A DNA stretch of 64,000 nucleotides from NCBI GenBank assembly GCA_050948905.1, contig JBMNES010000001.1:682001-746000 (forward strand). The letters run 5' to 3'. Source of the stretch: DTKD01 sp050948905. GTDB lineage: Bacteria; Armatimonadota; UBA5829. The position numbers and the translations under genes were made by a program. Position 1 is the stretch's first letter; the number at the start of each line of letters is the position of its first letter. Under the pieces are notes generated by a model that worked only from the letters and a program-made list of their open reading frames with translations, had not been told where the DNA came from and made no database searches. Shown here piece after piece: positions 34,454 to 43,291 of the stretch.

Positions 34454-35446
34454 ATGACTAGTCGAGAACGAGTAAAACGCTGTTTAACTTTTACGAATCC
34501 GGACAGGTGTCCGATGAGTTTTCCTGCCCCGTATCCAAACGACTTTTGCGGGTCGGGAATTACTGCGGATCCTGAATGGAAGCCGTGGCGGACGTGGGAT
34601 TTGCCTGATGGTGTAAGGCAGTGGGAGGACGAGTGGCATAATGTCTGGAAATGCCTGCCCAACACCACGCGCGGCGAGGTGATTGAGGGTGTCATTAAGG
34701 ACTGGGCCGAGATCGAGAGCTATAAAATGCCTCGAATGGACCTGTCAGTGCGATATGAACACGCCGCTAAGAAGTTTGCCGAGCACCCGGATAAGTATCA
34801 CCTTGGCAGCCTGCCTGGGTTCCCGTTCGCGATTATGCGGTATATGCGCACAGTGGAGACATTTCTGGCCGACGTGCTGCTTTATCCGGATGAGGTCAAT
34901 GCGTTGCAGCGCAAAGTGGTCGATTTACTGAAAAGTTGTATCGACCAATGGGCCAAAGTCGACTGCGACGGTGTGATGTGGGCAGAGGACTGGGGCACGC
35001 AGGAGAGGCTGTTAGTCTCACCCAAACTGTGGCACGAGATGTTTGAGTGGGGATTTAGGGAGATAGTCAGCCACGCGCAGGATAGAGGCATCCAAACCTG
35101 GATGCACTCGTGTGGGTATATTCGGGATATTATTCCGAGCCTGGTCGATATGGGAGTTAACGTTTTGCAACTCGACCAGCCGACTCTATCAGACCTGGAC
35201 TTTCTGGCGGAGACGTGCCACGGCAAGACCGCGATATGGTCGCCAGTGGATATTCAGCGAGACCTGCCGACGGCAAATGAGGAGTATATTAGAGAACGGG
35301 CCAGGGAGTTGATCGACAAGCTGGGATCCCGCGGCGGTGGGTTTGTATGCGGATATTATGGCGATGTTAAGTCGCTGGCGGTGGAGCCTGAGTGGCAGAT
35401 GTGGGCGGTGGATGAATTTTCCAAGTACGCTGTTAACGGGGGTTAA
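34454..35446 (+). CDS. Uroporphyrinogen decarboxylase-family (MtaA-like) protein
   Basis: The 330-residue product has the URO-D/MtaA barrel fold. The ATG at 34454 has GAGGAG 7 nt upstream. The family's zinc-binding HxCG motif is present as MHSCGYIRDIIPSLVDMGVNVLQLDQP, and a C-terminal GFVCGYYGD may supply another ligand. Such proteins usually transfer methyl groups with a corrinoid protein rather than decarboxylate porphyrins; the N-terminus TSRERVKRCLTFTNPDRCP is typical of this group and lacks the HemE arginines. No corrinoid protein or methyltransferase partner is adjacent. It stands alone on the plus strand between repeat regions, so its physiological role is open. Confidence 0.82.
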   Translation: MTSRERVKRCLTFTNPDRCPMSFPAPYPNDFCGSGITADPEWKPWRTWDLPDGVRQWEDEWHNVWKCLPNTTRGEVIEGVIKDWAEIESYKMPRMDLSVRYEHAAKKFAEHPDKYHLGSLPGFPFAIMRYMRTVETFLADVLLYPDEVNALQRKVVDLLKSCIDQWAKVDCDGVMWAEDWGTQERLLVSPKLWHEMFEWGFREIVSHAQDRGIQTWMHSCGYIRDIIPSLVDMGVNVLQLDQPTLSDLDFLAETCHGKTAIWSPVDIQRDLPTANEEYIRERARELIDKLGSRGGGFVCGYYGDVKSLAVEPEWQMWAVDEFSKYAVNGG

Positions 35447-35961
35447 GGCGGGGAAGGGAGAACGCGAAAGCCGCTAGATAATACATATTTGGGCTATTGG
35501 AATCGGACTTCGAACGTCAGGCATCGGAGACCGAAAAAGCAGATTTCTCGCTTCGCTCGAAATGACAGGAGAGGGGAAAACGCGAAAGGGCGAAAAAGGC
35601 GAAAGCCGCGAAATAATACATAGTTGGGATTATTGGAATCGGACTTCGAACGTCAGATATCGGACCCCGAAAAAGCAGATTTCTCGCTTCGCTCGAAATG
35701 ACGAGGGTGGGGCTCGAAATGACGAGGGTGGGGCTCGAAATGACGAGGGTGGGGCTCGAAATGACGGGGGTGGGCGCTCGAAATGACAGGGGTGGGTGCT
35801 CGAAATGACGCCGGGGTGTTAGTAAAATGTAGTGGCCGGTCTCTGTCCCGGCCATTTTCCAGTTATGAGGCGGCGATTCGGAGATCGCCGCCTATCATTT
35901 TTGGCCGATTCCGAGATCACCGCATATCGTTTTTGTGTCATTCCACTCTAGATATTGCAAC
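35447..35961. repeat. Intergenic repeats: two composite copies, 21-bp tandem array, REP hairpins
   Basis: No gene is seen here. Two copies of a composite element ('cgcgaaag...atcggacttcgaacgtcag...gcagatttctcgcttcgctcgaaatgac') run from about 35457 to 35567 and 35575 to 35702. The end of the second is amplified into at least five 21-24-bp units ('gagggtggggctcgaaatgac') to about 35810. A REP hairpin (GTAGTG, stem GCCGG, loop TCTCTGTC) is at 35829-35855 and a GGCGGCGA hairpin at 35869-35892, with a degenerate copy after it. Confidence 0.85.
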
Positions 35962-36912
35962 CTATTTCTTGCGCTGTTTTTCCTGCTCTACTGCCTTGTG
36001 GGCGACTTGCTGCAGGTATTTCACATCCGCAGCAGACATACCTTCCGGCACAAATTTGTTGCCGACTACGCTTTTGCCGAACAGGCTCTCATACCATACA
36101 CACCCTGCCAGATAACAGCCCAACGCCCCGACGTGATGGCCGTCCATCTTTAGCTCGGGGACTCCGTCTCTGTCTTTTCCCCAATACCAGCCAACGTGCA
36201 GTGAGTGTGTCTGATCCGGCAGAGTCGGTGGCTTAAGCGTGGCCTTGTCGTATTTCGGGGGCTTGTAACCCCAGGCGGGATCGGTGTCGGCGGCATACAT
36301 AGCATCCCCTACCGGCATAATTCTGATTCCAAGCTCTTTGGCTATAGTGCGATAAGCCGAGCTTAAACCCTTATACATTTTCTCGTGCGAATTGCCGTCC
36401 GCACCGCCAAAGCCGGGGTCGTCGACCCTGTAAGCCCAGGTCTCGTGCATAATTACCTCGGCTTGAGGAGCGTGTTTTTTGAAATAGTCGTAGAGGTTTT
36501 TGGCATAAGGCCTATAGGTGTTGATATTCGGGCTGAGAATACTGGCCTGCTGCATCGTCACAAAATCCCACTTGTCGCGCTTCAAGACGTCCTTGAGACT
36601 ATACTGAGCCGTTTCTCCGTTCACAGTCATAGAATAAGCTCGACCAGCCGTGTCATTGGGGTCTGATTCTGTCTTTTCGATATTTCCCCAGTGGCGATCC
36701 ATAGGACACCCTGGCAAATCCGCTCTCTGCAAAATCAGCGTGTCCCCAGCCGCCTTGGCTATCTCCGGCAGAAATCGCACCGCATTTCCAGAGAAACTAT
36801 TTCCTACAGTTAATAACCTCACCGTTTTAGCCTCACCATCCGACCACGCGGCCGCACTACACATAATCAACATCACTATTATCGATACAACCGCTCTGAC
36901 ATTTAGCACCAA
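35962..36912 (-). CDS. Exported SGNH-like hydrolase, DUF4886
   Basis: The 316-residue product has a signal peptide (VRAVVSIIVMLIMCSAAAW). The DUF4886/SGNH start VRLLTVGNSFSGNAVRFLPEI has the nucleophile serine in GNSFS. The later MDGHHVGALGCYLAGCVWYESLFG block supplies the His expected near the C-terminus. SGNH enzymes cleave esters on sugars or lipids; the substrate is unknown. It starts at TTG (or the GTG next to it) with AGGAGG about 7 nt upstream, 17 nt after glnS ends, so the two are probably co-transcribed. Confidence 0.8.
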   Translation of the reverse strand: MVLNVRAVVSIIVMLIMCSAAAWSDGEAKTVRLLTVGNSFSGNAVRFLPEIAKAAGDTLILQRADLPGCPMDRHWGNIEKTESDPNDTAGRAYSMTVNGETAQYSLKDVLKRDKWDFVTMQQASILSPNINTYRPYAKNLYDYFKKHAPQAEVIMHETWAYRVDDPGFGGADGNSHEKMYKGLSSAYRTIAKELGIRIMPVGDAMYAADTDPAWGYKPPKYDKATLKPPTLPDQTHSLHVGWYWGKDRDGVPELKMDGHHVGALGCYLAGCVWYESLFGKSVVGNKFVPEGMSAADVKYLQQVAHKAVEQEKQRKK

Positions 36913-36929
36913 AAAGCTCCTCCTGCCTA

Positions 36930-38648
36930 CTATTTACGGCCTTTTTTATTCATCGCCTTCTCTATCTTCGCCCACGTATCCCGCAGGGTTACCGTACGAT
37001 TAAAGACGAGTTTTTCAGGCGTTGAGTCCACATCCACACAAAAATATCCCTGTCGCTCGAATTGATACCTCTTGCCTGGCGCAGCATCTGCCACGCTCGG
37101 CTCAATGCGACAGTTGACTATCTGAAGCGAATCCGGGTTCAGATTGTCGATAAAACTGCCTCCCGGCTCGACATCGTCCGGGTCCGGGTTCATAAACAGG
37201 TGATCGTATAGCCGAACCTCCGCTTCAATTGACTGCTCCGCGGCGACCCAATGCACCGTGGCCTTGACCTTTCTGCCGTCCGGCGCATCCCCTCCACGGG
37301 TTTCGGGATCGTATGTGCAGTGCAGCTCTACTATCTCTCCGTTTTCGTCTTTGACCACGTCGACGCATTTTATGAAATAGGCATATCGCAGCCGTATCTC
37401 CCGGCCAGGGGCTAGGCGGAAATATTTAGGCGGCGGGTCCTCTCGGAAGTCGTCTCGTTCTATATATATCTCGCGGCCAAACGGCACTTTGCGGGTTCCG
37501 GCAGATGGATCCTCCGGGTTGTTGATGGCGTCGAATTCCTCGGTTTGGCCCTCCGGGTAATTGACAATAACCACCTTCAGCGGATTCATAACAGCCATCA
37601 CGCGCTGGGAGGTCTTGTTAAGATCGTCGCGCACGCAGTCTTCGAGCACAGCGACATCGACCACGCTGTCTACCTTGGCCACGCCGATTCTGGAGCAAAA
37701 CTCTTTGATAGCCGCCGGGGTGTAGCCGCGCCTGCGCAGCCCCGCAAGGGTAGGCAGCCTGGGGTCGTCGTACCCGCTGACATACCCGCCTCCGACCAGC
37801 TCGATAAACCGCCTCTTGCTCATCACGGTATACGTGAGATTCAGCCGGGCAAACTCGATCTGCCTGGGATGATATATGCCGAGTTCATCTAAAAACCAGT
37901 CGTATAATGGGCGGTGATTTTCATATTCCAGCGAGCACAAAGAATGCGTGATTCCTTCGATGGAGTCCTCCAAACCGTGCGCCCAGTCGTACATCGGGTA
38001 GATGCACCATTTGTCCCCCTGCCGGTGGTGTTCGGCGTGGCGGATTCTATACATAACTGGGTCGCGCATGTGCAGGTTTGGGGCGGCCATATCGATCTTT
38101 GCACGCAGGGTTCTAGTCCCGTCCTCGAACTCCCCTGCTCTCATTCTTTGGAATAAATCCAGGTTCTCTTCGATGCTGCGATTGCGATATGGGCTGTCGG
38201 TGCCAGGGGAAGTGGGCGTGCCGCGCATGTCGATGACCTGCTCGGGGGTAAGATCGCAGACGTAGGCCTTCCCTTTTTTGATTAGATCAATTGCCCACTC
38301 ATACATCTGCTCGAAGTAATCGGAGCCGAAAAAGAGCCTGTCCTCCCAGTCCGCGCCTACCCATCGCACGTCCTCTATTATCGCGTCCACAAACTCCTGT
38401 TCCTCGCGAGTGGGGTTTGTGTCGTCGAATCGCAGGTTGAATTTGCCGCCAAACTCCAGTGCAATGCCGTAGTCGATCCAAAGCGCCTTTGCATGGCCTA
38501 TATGAAGATAGGCGTTTGGTTCCGGTGGGAAGCGGGTGTGAACCCTGTCGAATCTGCCTTCAGCGAGATCTTGTTTGATGAACTCGCGGATGAAATCGGT
38601 TCCCTCCGGACGGCCGCCGTTCGAGGAAGTTTCGGGTGTATCGTTCAT
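36930..38648 (-). CDS. glnS: Glutaminyl-tRNA synthetase
   Basis: The 572-residue class I synthetase charges tRNA-Gln directly. The HIGH signature is at 49-52 (FPPEPNAYLHIGHAKAL) and the KMSKS-equivalent is VMSKR at 275-279. The catalytic core contains NLRFDDTNPTREEQEFVDAI and DWAHGLEDSIEGITHSLCSLEYENHRPLYDW, both highly typical of GlnRS. The C-terminal anticodon-binding beta barrels follow (IYIERDDFREDPPPKYFRLAPGREIRLRYAYFIKC). I start at MNDTPETSSN, the first methionine before the conserved part; a longer frame upstream looks non-coding. The length is normal for bacterial GlnRS. Its presence means this bacterium need not rely only on the GatCAB route for Gln-tRNA. Confidence 0.97.
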   Translation of the reverse strand: MNDTPETSSNGGRPEGTDFIREFIKQDLAEGRFDRVHTRFPPEPNAYLHIGHAKALWIDYGIALEFGGKFNLRFDDTNPTREEQEFVDAIIEDVRWVGADWEDRLFFGSDYFEQMYEWAIDLIKKGKAYVCDLTPEQVIDMRGTPTSPGTDSPYRNRSIEENLDLFQRMRAGEFEDGTRTLRAKIDMAAPNLHMRDPVMYRIRHAEHHRQGDKWCIYPMYDWAHGLEDSIEGITHSLCSLEYENHRPLYDWFLDELGIYHPRQIEFARLNLTYTVMSKRRFIELVGGGYVSGYDDPRLPTLAGLRRRGYTPAAIKEFCSRIGVAKVDSVVDVAVLEDCVRDDLNKTSQRVMAVMNPLKVVIVNYPEGQTEEFDAINNPEDPSAGTRKVPFGREIYIERDDFREDPPPKYFRLAPGREIRLRYAYFIKCVDVVKDENGEIVELHCTYDPETRGGDAPDGRKVKATVHWVAAEQSIEAEVRLYDHLFMNPDPDDVEPGGSFIDNLNPDSLQIVNCRIEPSVADAAPGKRYQFERQGYFCVDVDSTPEKLVFNRTVTLRDTWAKIEKAMNKKGRK

Positions 38649-39240
38649 TGCCTGCTGCCTTTCTCTTACCAGTGGGCTAATTTTGCCACATTGAGAGAAC
38701 AATTTCAAGCGTGCGGAAGAGCGTCTGCAGCGATTGCCACTCAATATACTTTCTTCGTCATTCCGCGCATAGTCGCGGAATCCACGGCGAGAATAGGCGT
38801 GATGACGAGATCCTGCGACTTCGCGCAGGATGACCGTACCTCGTTACCGAGAGCCGATAACCGAAAAAGCAGATTTCTCACTACGTTCGAAATGACAAAA
38901 ATAATGTAGTGGCCGGCCTCTGTCCCGGCCAGTTTGGGGTCATGAGGTGGTGATTCGGAGCTCACTACCTATCTATTCTTATCATTCCGTGCGTAGCCGC
39001 GGAATCCACGGCGAGAATAGGCGTGATGACGAGATCCTGCGACTTCGCGCAGGATGACCGTACCTCGTTACCGAGAGCCGATAACCGAAAAAGCAGATTT
39101 CTCACTACGTTCGAAATGACAAAAATAATGTAGTGGCCGGCCTCTGTCCCGGCCAGTTTGGGGTTATGAGGTGGTGATTCGGAGATCACCACCTATCTAT
39201 TCTTATCATTCCGTGCGCAGCCGGCCACCGTATTTGTAAT
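38649..39240. repeat. 227-bp macro-repeat in tandem, mosaic of the repeat families
   Basis: Copy 1 starts near 38758, copy 2 near 38985 and a third fragment near 39211. Each copy contains, in order, a hairpin ATTCCGCG/CGCGGAAT, a hairpin ATCCTGCG/CGCAGGAT (38810-38831, 39037-39058), the 'gcagatttctc...cgaaatgac' element, a REP hairpin with GCCGG stem (38906-38932, 39130-39156) and a GGTGGTGA hairpin (38946-38969, 39170-39193). No gene is supported in this gap. Confidence 0.88.
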
Positions 39241-40455
39241 TTAAGCCTTCTTCAGCCTGAGAGCAAACGACAATACCAGGCCGACGCCCGCCAAAGCCGC
39301 GGCGAACATGAATCCGCTGGTATAGCCTCCGCTGGCTTCTTTCAACAGTGCGCCAAATCGCGGGCCAGTCATACTCGCCACGCTAAACGCCACAAAGAGC
39401 AAGGCGTAGTTGACCTCGATATTTTTGCTGCCGAACCTGTCGGCGCACAGCGACGGGAATGTGCCGAGCGCGCCGCCGTAGCACAGACCGATCAACAGGT
39501 AGCTAAACCACAACCCCTGGCTTGACAAAGCGGCCTTTGGCATAACGAGCATCACAGCCCCGGATATTATTAAAAGCGCCGTCACTACGTTCAAACGACC
39601 CGCTTTATCGGAAACTGCAGCCCATCCCAGCCTGCCCGCCGCGCTTGCTATTCCCCCGAGCAAACCCACCAGGGAGGCGGCTGCCAGATCGCCCAGCTTC
39701 GCGATATTGGTAACCACTTCTTTAGCCTCGCTTATCAACATCAACCCCGGGGCTGTGGCGCATACATATATGACGAATAAAACCCAGAATGCGGGCTGTT
39801 TCAGCATTTGTGCCCAGGTGACATCCGGGCCAGTAGTGGGCTGGCCGCCTTTCTTACGGTTTGATCCAGCAGAAAAAGCCAGCGCGAAACCCTTCGGAGC
39901 TTCGACAAGTAACAACGAAGCAAGCACCATTATAATGGCGAAGCTCATACCCATCAGCCTCAATGCACCCTGAACACCCACGTGGGTAACAAGGCTCTGA
40001 GCGACGTAGGCGATTATCATAGCTCCGACGCCCAGCGCGGCAACCGCCGATCCGCTGGCAAGGCCTTTACGATCCGGGAACCATCTTACAGCCACCGCAA
40101 TGACCGTAGCGTAGACAATTCCGTTTCCAATCGACACCATCAACCCATAGGTCAGATACAGCGCGCACACGTTTTTGGCAAACCCCGCCAACATCACGCC
40201 CATACCAAACAAGATGCCGCCGGCCATAACAGAAATTCTAGGACCAAACTTCCTGGAAAGCGCTCCGCCGAGCAGCATACCGATCGGCAGGAATGCGAAG
40301 CTCAACGAATAGGCCAAAGTCGCCTGGGGAGCGGTGCACTTCAGCATAGAGATCAACTCTTTTTTGAATACACTGAACGCATAACCCGCGCCCATACACG
40401 TATTTGCGAAAATACCAGCGGCAAGAATCAGCCAGCGTTTAGTAAGATTATTCAA
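39241..40455 (-). CDS. MFS transporter, oxalate/formate antiporter-like (OFA) family
   Basis: The 404-residue product has twelve hydrophobic helices. The N-terminal GIFANTCMGAGYAFSVFKKEL and the loop between helices 2 and 3, GGALSRKFGPRISVMAGG, mark the major facilitator superfamily. VRWFPDRKGLASGSAVAALGVGA and GGALGTFPSLCADRFGSKN are typical of the OFA group. A short cytoplasmic loop (NRKKGGQPTTGP) separates the halves. It starts at TTG with AGGAG upstream. OFA members exchange small carboxylates; the substrate here is not predictable. The 3' end abuts the 227-bp repeat region. Confidence 0.88.
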   Translation of the reverse strand: MNNLTKRWLILAAGIFANTCMGAGYAFSVFKKELISMLKCTAPQATLAYSLSFAFLPIGMLLGGALSRKFGPRISVMAGGILFGMGVMLAGFAKNVCALYLTYGLMVSIGNGIVYATVIAVAVRWFPDRKGLASGSAVAALGVGAMIIAYVAQSLVTHVGVQGALRLMGMSFAIIMVLASLLLVEAPKGFALAFSAGSNRKKGGQPTTGPDVTWAQMLKQPAFWVLFVIYVCATAPGLMLISEAKEVVTNIAKLGDLAAASLVGLLGGIASAAGRLGWAAVSDKAGRLNVVTALLIISGAVMLVMPKAALSSQGLWFSYLLIGLCYGGALGTFPSLCADRFGSKNIEVNYALLFVAFSVASMTGPRFGALLKEASGGYTSGFMFAAALAGVGLVLSFALRLKKA

Positions 40456-40726
40456 GCGATTCTCCTATCATATTGAACTTCCCTTAAGATTACACGTTAC
40501 ATACAGCTAATGCAAGAGCTAGTTTCTTTAACCTTCTGGCCACACTGAGTGTTGAAACCCGCTTGCTTTCAGTCTATTATTACTCTAATGTGGCCAGGAT
40601 GAGTTTTTTCATCCTGTCCAAAGGAGCCTGAATTCGAGCCAGCACGGAGCTTGACGTATTCTGCTCAGCAGCGAGCGAGTTTATATGAGAAGGCACTTTT
40701 AAGCTGCAGAAAGATGGGAAGTTAAT
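40456..40726. other. Intergenic region with an inverted repeat and an 8-bp hairpin
   Basis: It holds an inverted repeat CTGGCCACA (about 40536) and TGTGGCCAG (about 40589), then a perfect 8-bp hairpin CAGGATGA/TCATCCTG with a GTTTTT loop at 40595-40616. Possible leader structure for the prepilin-like gene. No T-run follows, so a terminator is not clear. Confidence 0.35.
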
Positions 40727-41440
40727 TTGAATCTACGGACTATCAGAGGGGGGTTCACGCTGATTGAGCTATTGACAGTGATTACTATTATTGCTGTGCT
40801 CTGCAGCGTCTTGTTCCCAGTTTATGTAAATGTAAAAAAATCGGCATATCGCGCCACCTGTCAATCTAACCTTTCACAGATAGCGAAGGCGTTCGAGTCC
40901 TACACCAGCGACAACAACGGTTGTTATCCTAACCTGAACAGCAAGTGTCTGTGGATGGGGCGCTATTGGCGATGGCCTATGAAACACTATGTCGGCTATA
41001 CCGCTGGCTACGACTCAAAAGATCCATTAGCGGAGAAGCAGACAACGCGCGTTTGGAACAGCATTCTTCGATGTCCGGCCGATCCGGTGCCGGGAAGTGT
41101 GTATGATGGCACGTCGTATGGCATCTCTGCTGCTTTCTACCATACACCAGATCAGATAAACGCTATGAGCGTCACGCAACTATACGATGATAGCCCGGTC
41201 TCTTTTGCAACCATAAAAACAAGCGCAATAAAATATCCGGGGAAAAAGGCTCTTGCGGCTGACTGGATTTCACACACCCCCGACAAATCTACCTGGTGGG
41301 CGTGGGGAGGTTCACGAAATTACCTTTTTCCTGATGGACACGTAATGTATCTTAGTGCGGATAAGATAAAACCGGCCGTCGATAATCTTCCAGATATTAA
41401 CCTCACCCGCAATGGAGTTGAAGGTAAGGATATTGATTGA
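40727..41440 (+). CDS. Prepilin-type N-terminal cleavage/H-X9-DG protein
   Basis: The 237-residue pseudopilin-like protein has the class III leader and helix RGGFTLIELLTVITIIAVLCSVLFPVY, where prepilin peptidase would cut after the glycine preceding FTLIE. The C-terminal part contains the H-X9-DG-like segment RNYLFPDGHVMYLSADKI. Proteins of this kind are strongly expanded in Planctomycetes, Verrucomicrobia and Armatimonadota; their function is mostly unknown, and some are type II secretion pseudopilins. The start is TTG with only a weak ribosome site (GGGAAG). It stands alone on the plus strand with no pilus or secretion genes nearby. Confidence 0.85.
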   Translation: MNLRTIRGGFTLIELLTVITIIAVLCSVLFPVYVNVKKSAYRATCQSNLSQIAKAFESYTSDNNGCYPNLNSKCLWMGRYWRWPMKHYVGYTAGYDSKDPLAEKQTTRVWNSILRCPADPVPGSVYDGTSYGISAAFYHTPDQINAMSVTQLYDDSPVSFATIKTSAIKYPGKKALAADWISHTPDKSTWWAWGGSRNYLFPDGHVMYLSADKIKPAVDNLPDINLTRNGVEGKDID

Positions 41441-41664
41441 TGAATTAGCAATTGCGGCGCAATCCCGCAACTTCGCACGGATGACGGAAAACCGAATGCC
41501 CGAAAAAGCAGATTTCTCGCTGCGCTCGAAATGACAAGAGTGGGCGCTCGAAATGACAAGGGTTGAGTGCTCCAAGCGGTAAGGGATTGTTGACCTCGAA
41601 AGGACAAGGGTTGAGTGCTCCACGCGGTAAGGGATTGTTGACCTAGAAAGGACAGGAAAGGAAC
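41441..41664. repeat. Repeat element and 61-bp tandem pair
   Basis: A copy of the 'gcagatttctcgctgcgctcgaaatgac' element lies at about 41503-41534. Two copies of a 61-bp unit follow ('gttgagtgctcca.gcggtaagg') at about 41563-41655. No gene is seen here. Confidence 0.7.
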
Positions 41665-42687
41665 CTAACCTCTAAACTGATACTCCGGCAGGAGTTGCTG
41701 CCAGGTGGCGTCAATGCTTAGGCCTTCCACAGGGCGCGGCCAGATGATTCTTTGCGCATGGACCTCTCGCAGCGCCTGGACAGTGCGGTCTGGTTCCAGG
41801 GTCAATGCGACTATAGTGCCTCCGTGACCTGCGCCAGCCAGCTTCGCCCCAAGCGCGCCGTTGGCAAGGCAGACATCTATAAGATAATCATTCTGAGGCC
41901 CGGAGCCGCCAAGCGTACGCTGGATAAAGTGGTTCTCGTTCATCAGAGAACCCAGAGTCTCCCAGTCGCGATTAAGTATGGCTTTTTTGCCTAGCCTTGC
42001 AAGCTCTGCGATTCGTAAATAGCCCTCCACCACAGCAGCTTCCCCTTCGATCCATCGGTCGCGTATACTCTTGTGAACGACGCCTGAGTTGCGCTGTATG
42101 CCAGTGTGCGCGACGACGATAGGCAACTCACCTACAGTGGACTGCAAGGGTTCGACAGTGGCCAGAGGCTCGTTTTCATCCTGAACAAGCTTCTCTTTTC
42201 CGCGGAAATCCATATAGTTCAGCCCGCCAAAGGCCGCCATATGTTGATCCTGATAGCCGCAGGTGATGCCCATAATACGATATTCAACCTTGCGAGCGGT
42301 TTCAGCAACTGCGAACCGATCCATAATCACACCCAGCTTCTCACCAACCGCACCTAATACTGCGACAACCAGTGCCGTAGAGCCGGCCAAACCAGCCGAT
42401 TCGGGTATTTCAGAACTCGCGCTCAGTCTACACTTGAAATTGGTATGATCCAGGTTGAAATAGGTAAGAACAGCCTTCGGAATATCGAGGTAATTGCCCT
42501 GCAGGCGCATGTCCTCAGAGGATCTGATCATCTGTACGAAGCCGGAGACGGACAATGTGAGGGTAGGCGCGTCCATAATCGTGCAGCGCGCACGTTCTAC
42601 GGTCGAGCAGGATATAACCGACCCACCATACATGTCCGTTGGATTTCCAACAATACCACATCTGCCAGGAGCAGTAGAGACTATCAT
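41665..42687 (-). CDS. GHMP-family sugar kinase
   Basis: The 340-residue product opens with the GHMP N-terminus (VSTAPGRCGIVGNPTDMYGGSVIS). The ATP-binding glycine motif is ESAGLAGSTALVVA near residues 95-108, and the C-terminal motif is GALGAKLAGAGHGGTIVAL. It resembles galactokinase/glucuronokinase-like members more than homoserine or mevalonate kinases. It follows gmhB by 67 nt at the end of the hddA-gmhA-gmhB cluster, so it probably phosphorylates a sugar for the same glycan. The window already has a heptose kinase (hddA), so this one may act on another sugar. GGAG precedes the ATG. Confidence 0.82.
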   Translation of the reverse strand: MIVSTAPGRCGIVGNPTDMYGGSVISCSTVERARCTIMDAPTLTLSVSGFVQMIRSSEDMRLQGNYLDIPKAVLTYFNLDHTNFKCRLSASSEIPESAGLAGSTALVVAVLGAVGEKLGVIMDRFAVAETARKVEYRIMGITCGYQDQHMAAFGGLNYMDFRGKEKLVQDENEPLATVEPLQSTVGELPIVVAHTGIQRNSGVVHKSIRDRWIEGEAAVVEGYLRIAELARLGKKAILNRDWETLGSLMNENHFIQRTLGGSGPQNDYLIDVCLANGALGAKLAGAGHGGTIVALTLEPDRTVQALREVHAQRIIWPRPVEGLSIDATWQQLLPEYQFRG

Positions 42688-42754
42688 AGCTGTGGATTCT
42701 CCGAAATCTTACACATCATATTTGCCTGCACAGGCTGTTATGTTTACAGGTTTG

Positions 42755-43291
42755 CTAAAGAGACAAAATATAGTCAACAGCATCATTTAGATTGTCTGCA
42801 ACATAATCGGGGCGATCAGGCAGGATATCAACTTCGGCGTGAGTCAGCTTGCCTGTAAGCACCAAAAGAGTCCGGCATCCCGCCGATTTGCCAGCCGCGA
42901 TGTCGTGTGCGGTGTCTCCCACCATAATAGACTCGGCAAGATTAATGCCATACTCATCGGCAGCTTTGAGGATCATCCCGGGTTTCGGCTTGCGACAAGA
43001 ACAGCCGTCAGTTGCCAGATGTTTGCAGTAGTAGAATTTCGTAATTCTGCCGCCAGCCTCCTCGACCTGCCGGGAGATCTCGCGCTCCATTGCAGCGAGA
43101 TCCTCCTCGGCTATAATGCCCTTCGCGATTCCCTGTTGGTTGGAGACGACGAAGACAGGCCAACCGGCGTCATTGAGCCGTTTAATCGCACCCGGCGCAA
43201 ACGGAAATACCCTCAGCTCGCCGACGTTTTTGACGTAGTCGTCGCGGTCGGAGTTGATAACCCCGTCGCGGTCAAGGAAAACAGCCCTCAC
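42755..43291 (-). CDS. gmhB: D-glycero-D-manno-heptose 1,7-bisphosphate phosphatase
   Basis: The 178-residue HAD phosphatase removes the 7-phosphate of heptose bisphosphate. The nucleophile motif is VFLDRDGVIN (Asp7, Asp9). The GmhB-type zinc loop CKHLATDGCSCRKP is present (Cys89, His91, Cys97, Cys99), and MVGDTAHDIAAGKSAG is motif III/IV. I chose the GTG that overlaps the gmhA stop codon (GTGA) because it gives the usual start before AVFLDRDG; ATGs at 43312 or 43327 are alternatives. Histidinol phosphatase of the same superfamily is less likely because gmhA and hddA are adjacent. Confidence 0.9.
   Translation of the reverse strand: MRAVFLDRDGVINSDRDDYVKNVGELRVFPFAPGAIKRLNDAGWPVFVVSNQQGIAKGIIAEEDLAAMEREISRQVEEAGGRITKFYYCKHLATDGCSCRKPKPGMILKAADEYGINLAESIMVGDTAHDIAAGKSAGCRTLLVLTGKLTHAEVDILPDRPDYVADNLNDAVDYILSL

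Noticed and set aside
34454..35446. HemE uroporphyrinogen decarboxylase of heme synthesis
   Set aside because: The N-terminal arginines of HemE are missing and an HxCG zinc motif is present, which fits the MtaA-type methyltransferase branch; no heme genes are nearby.
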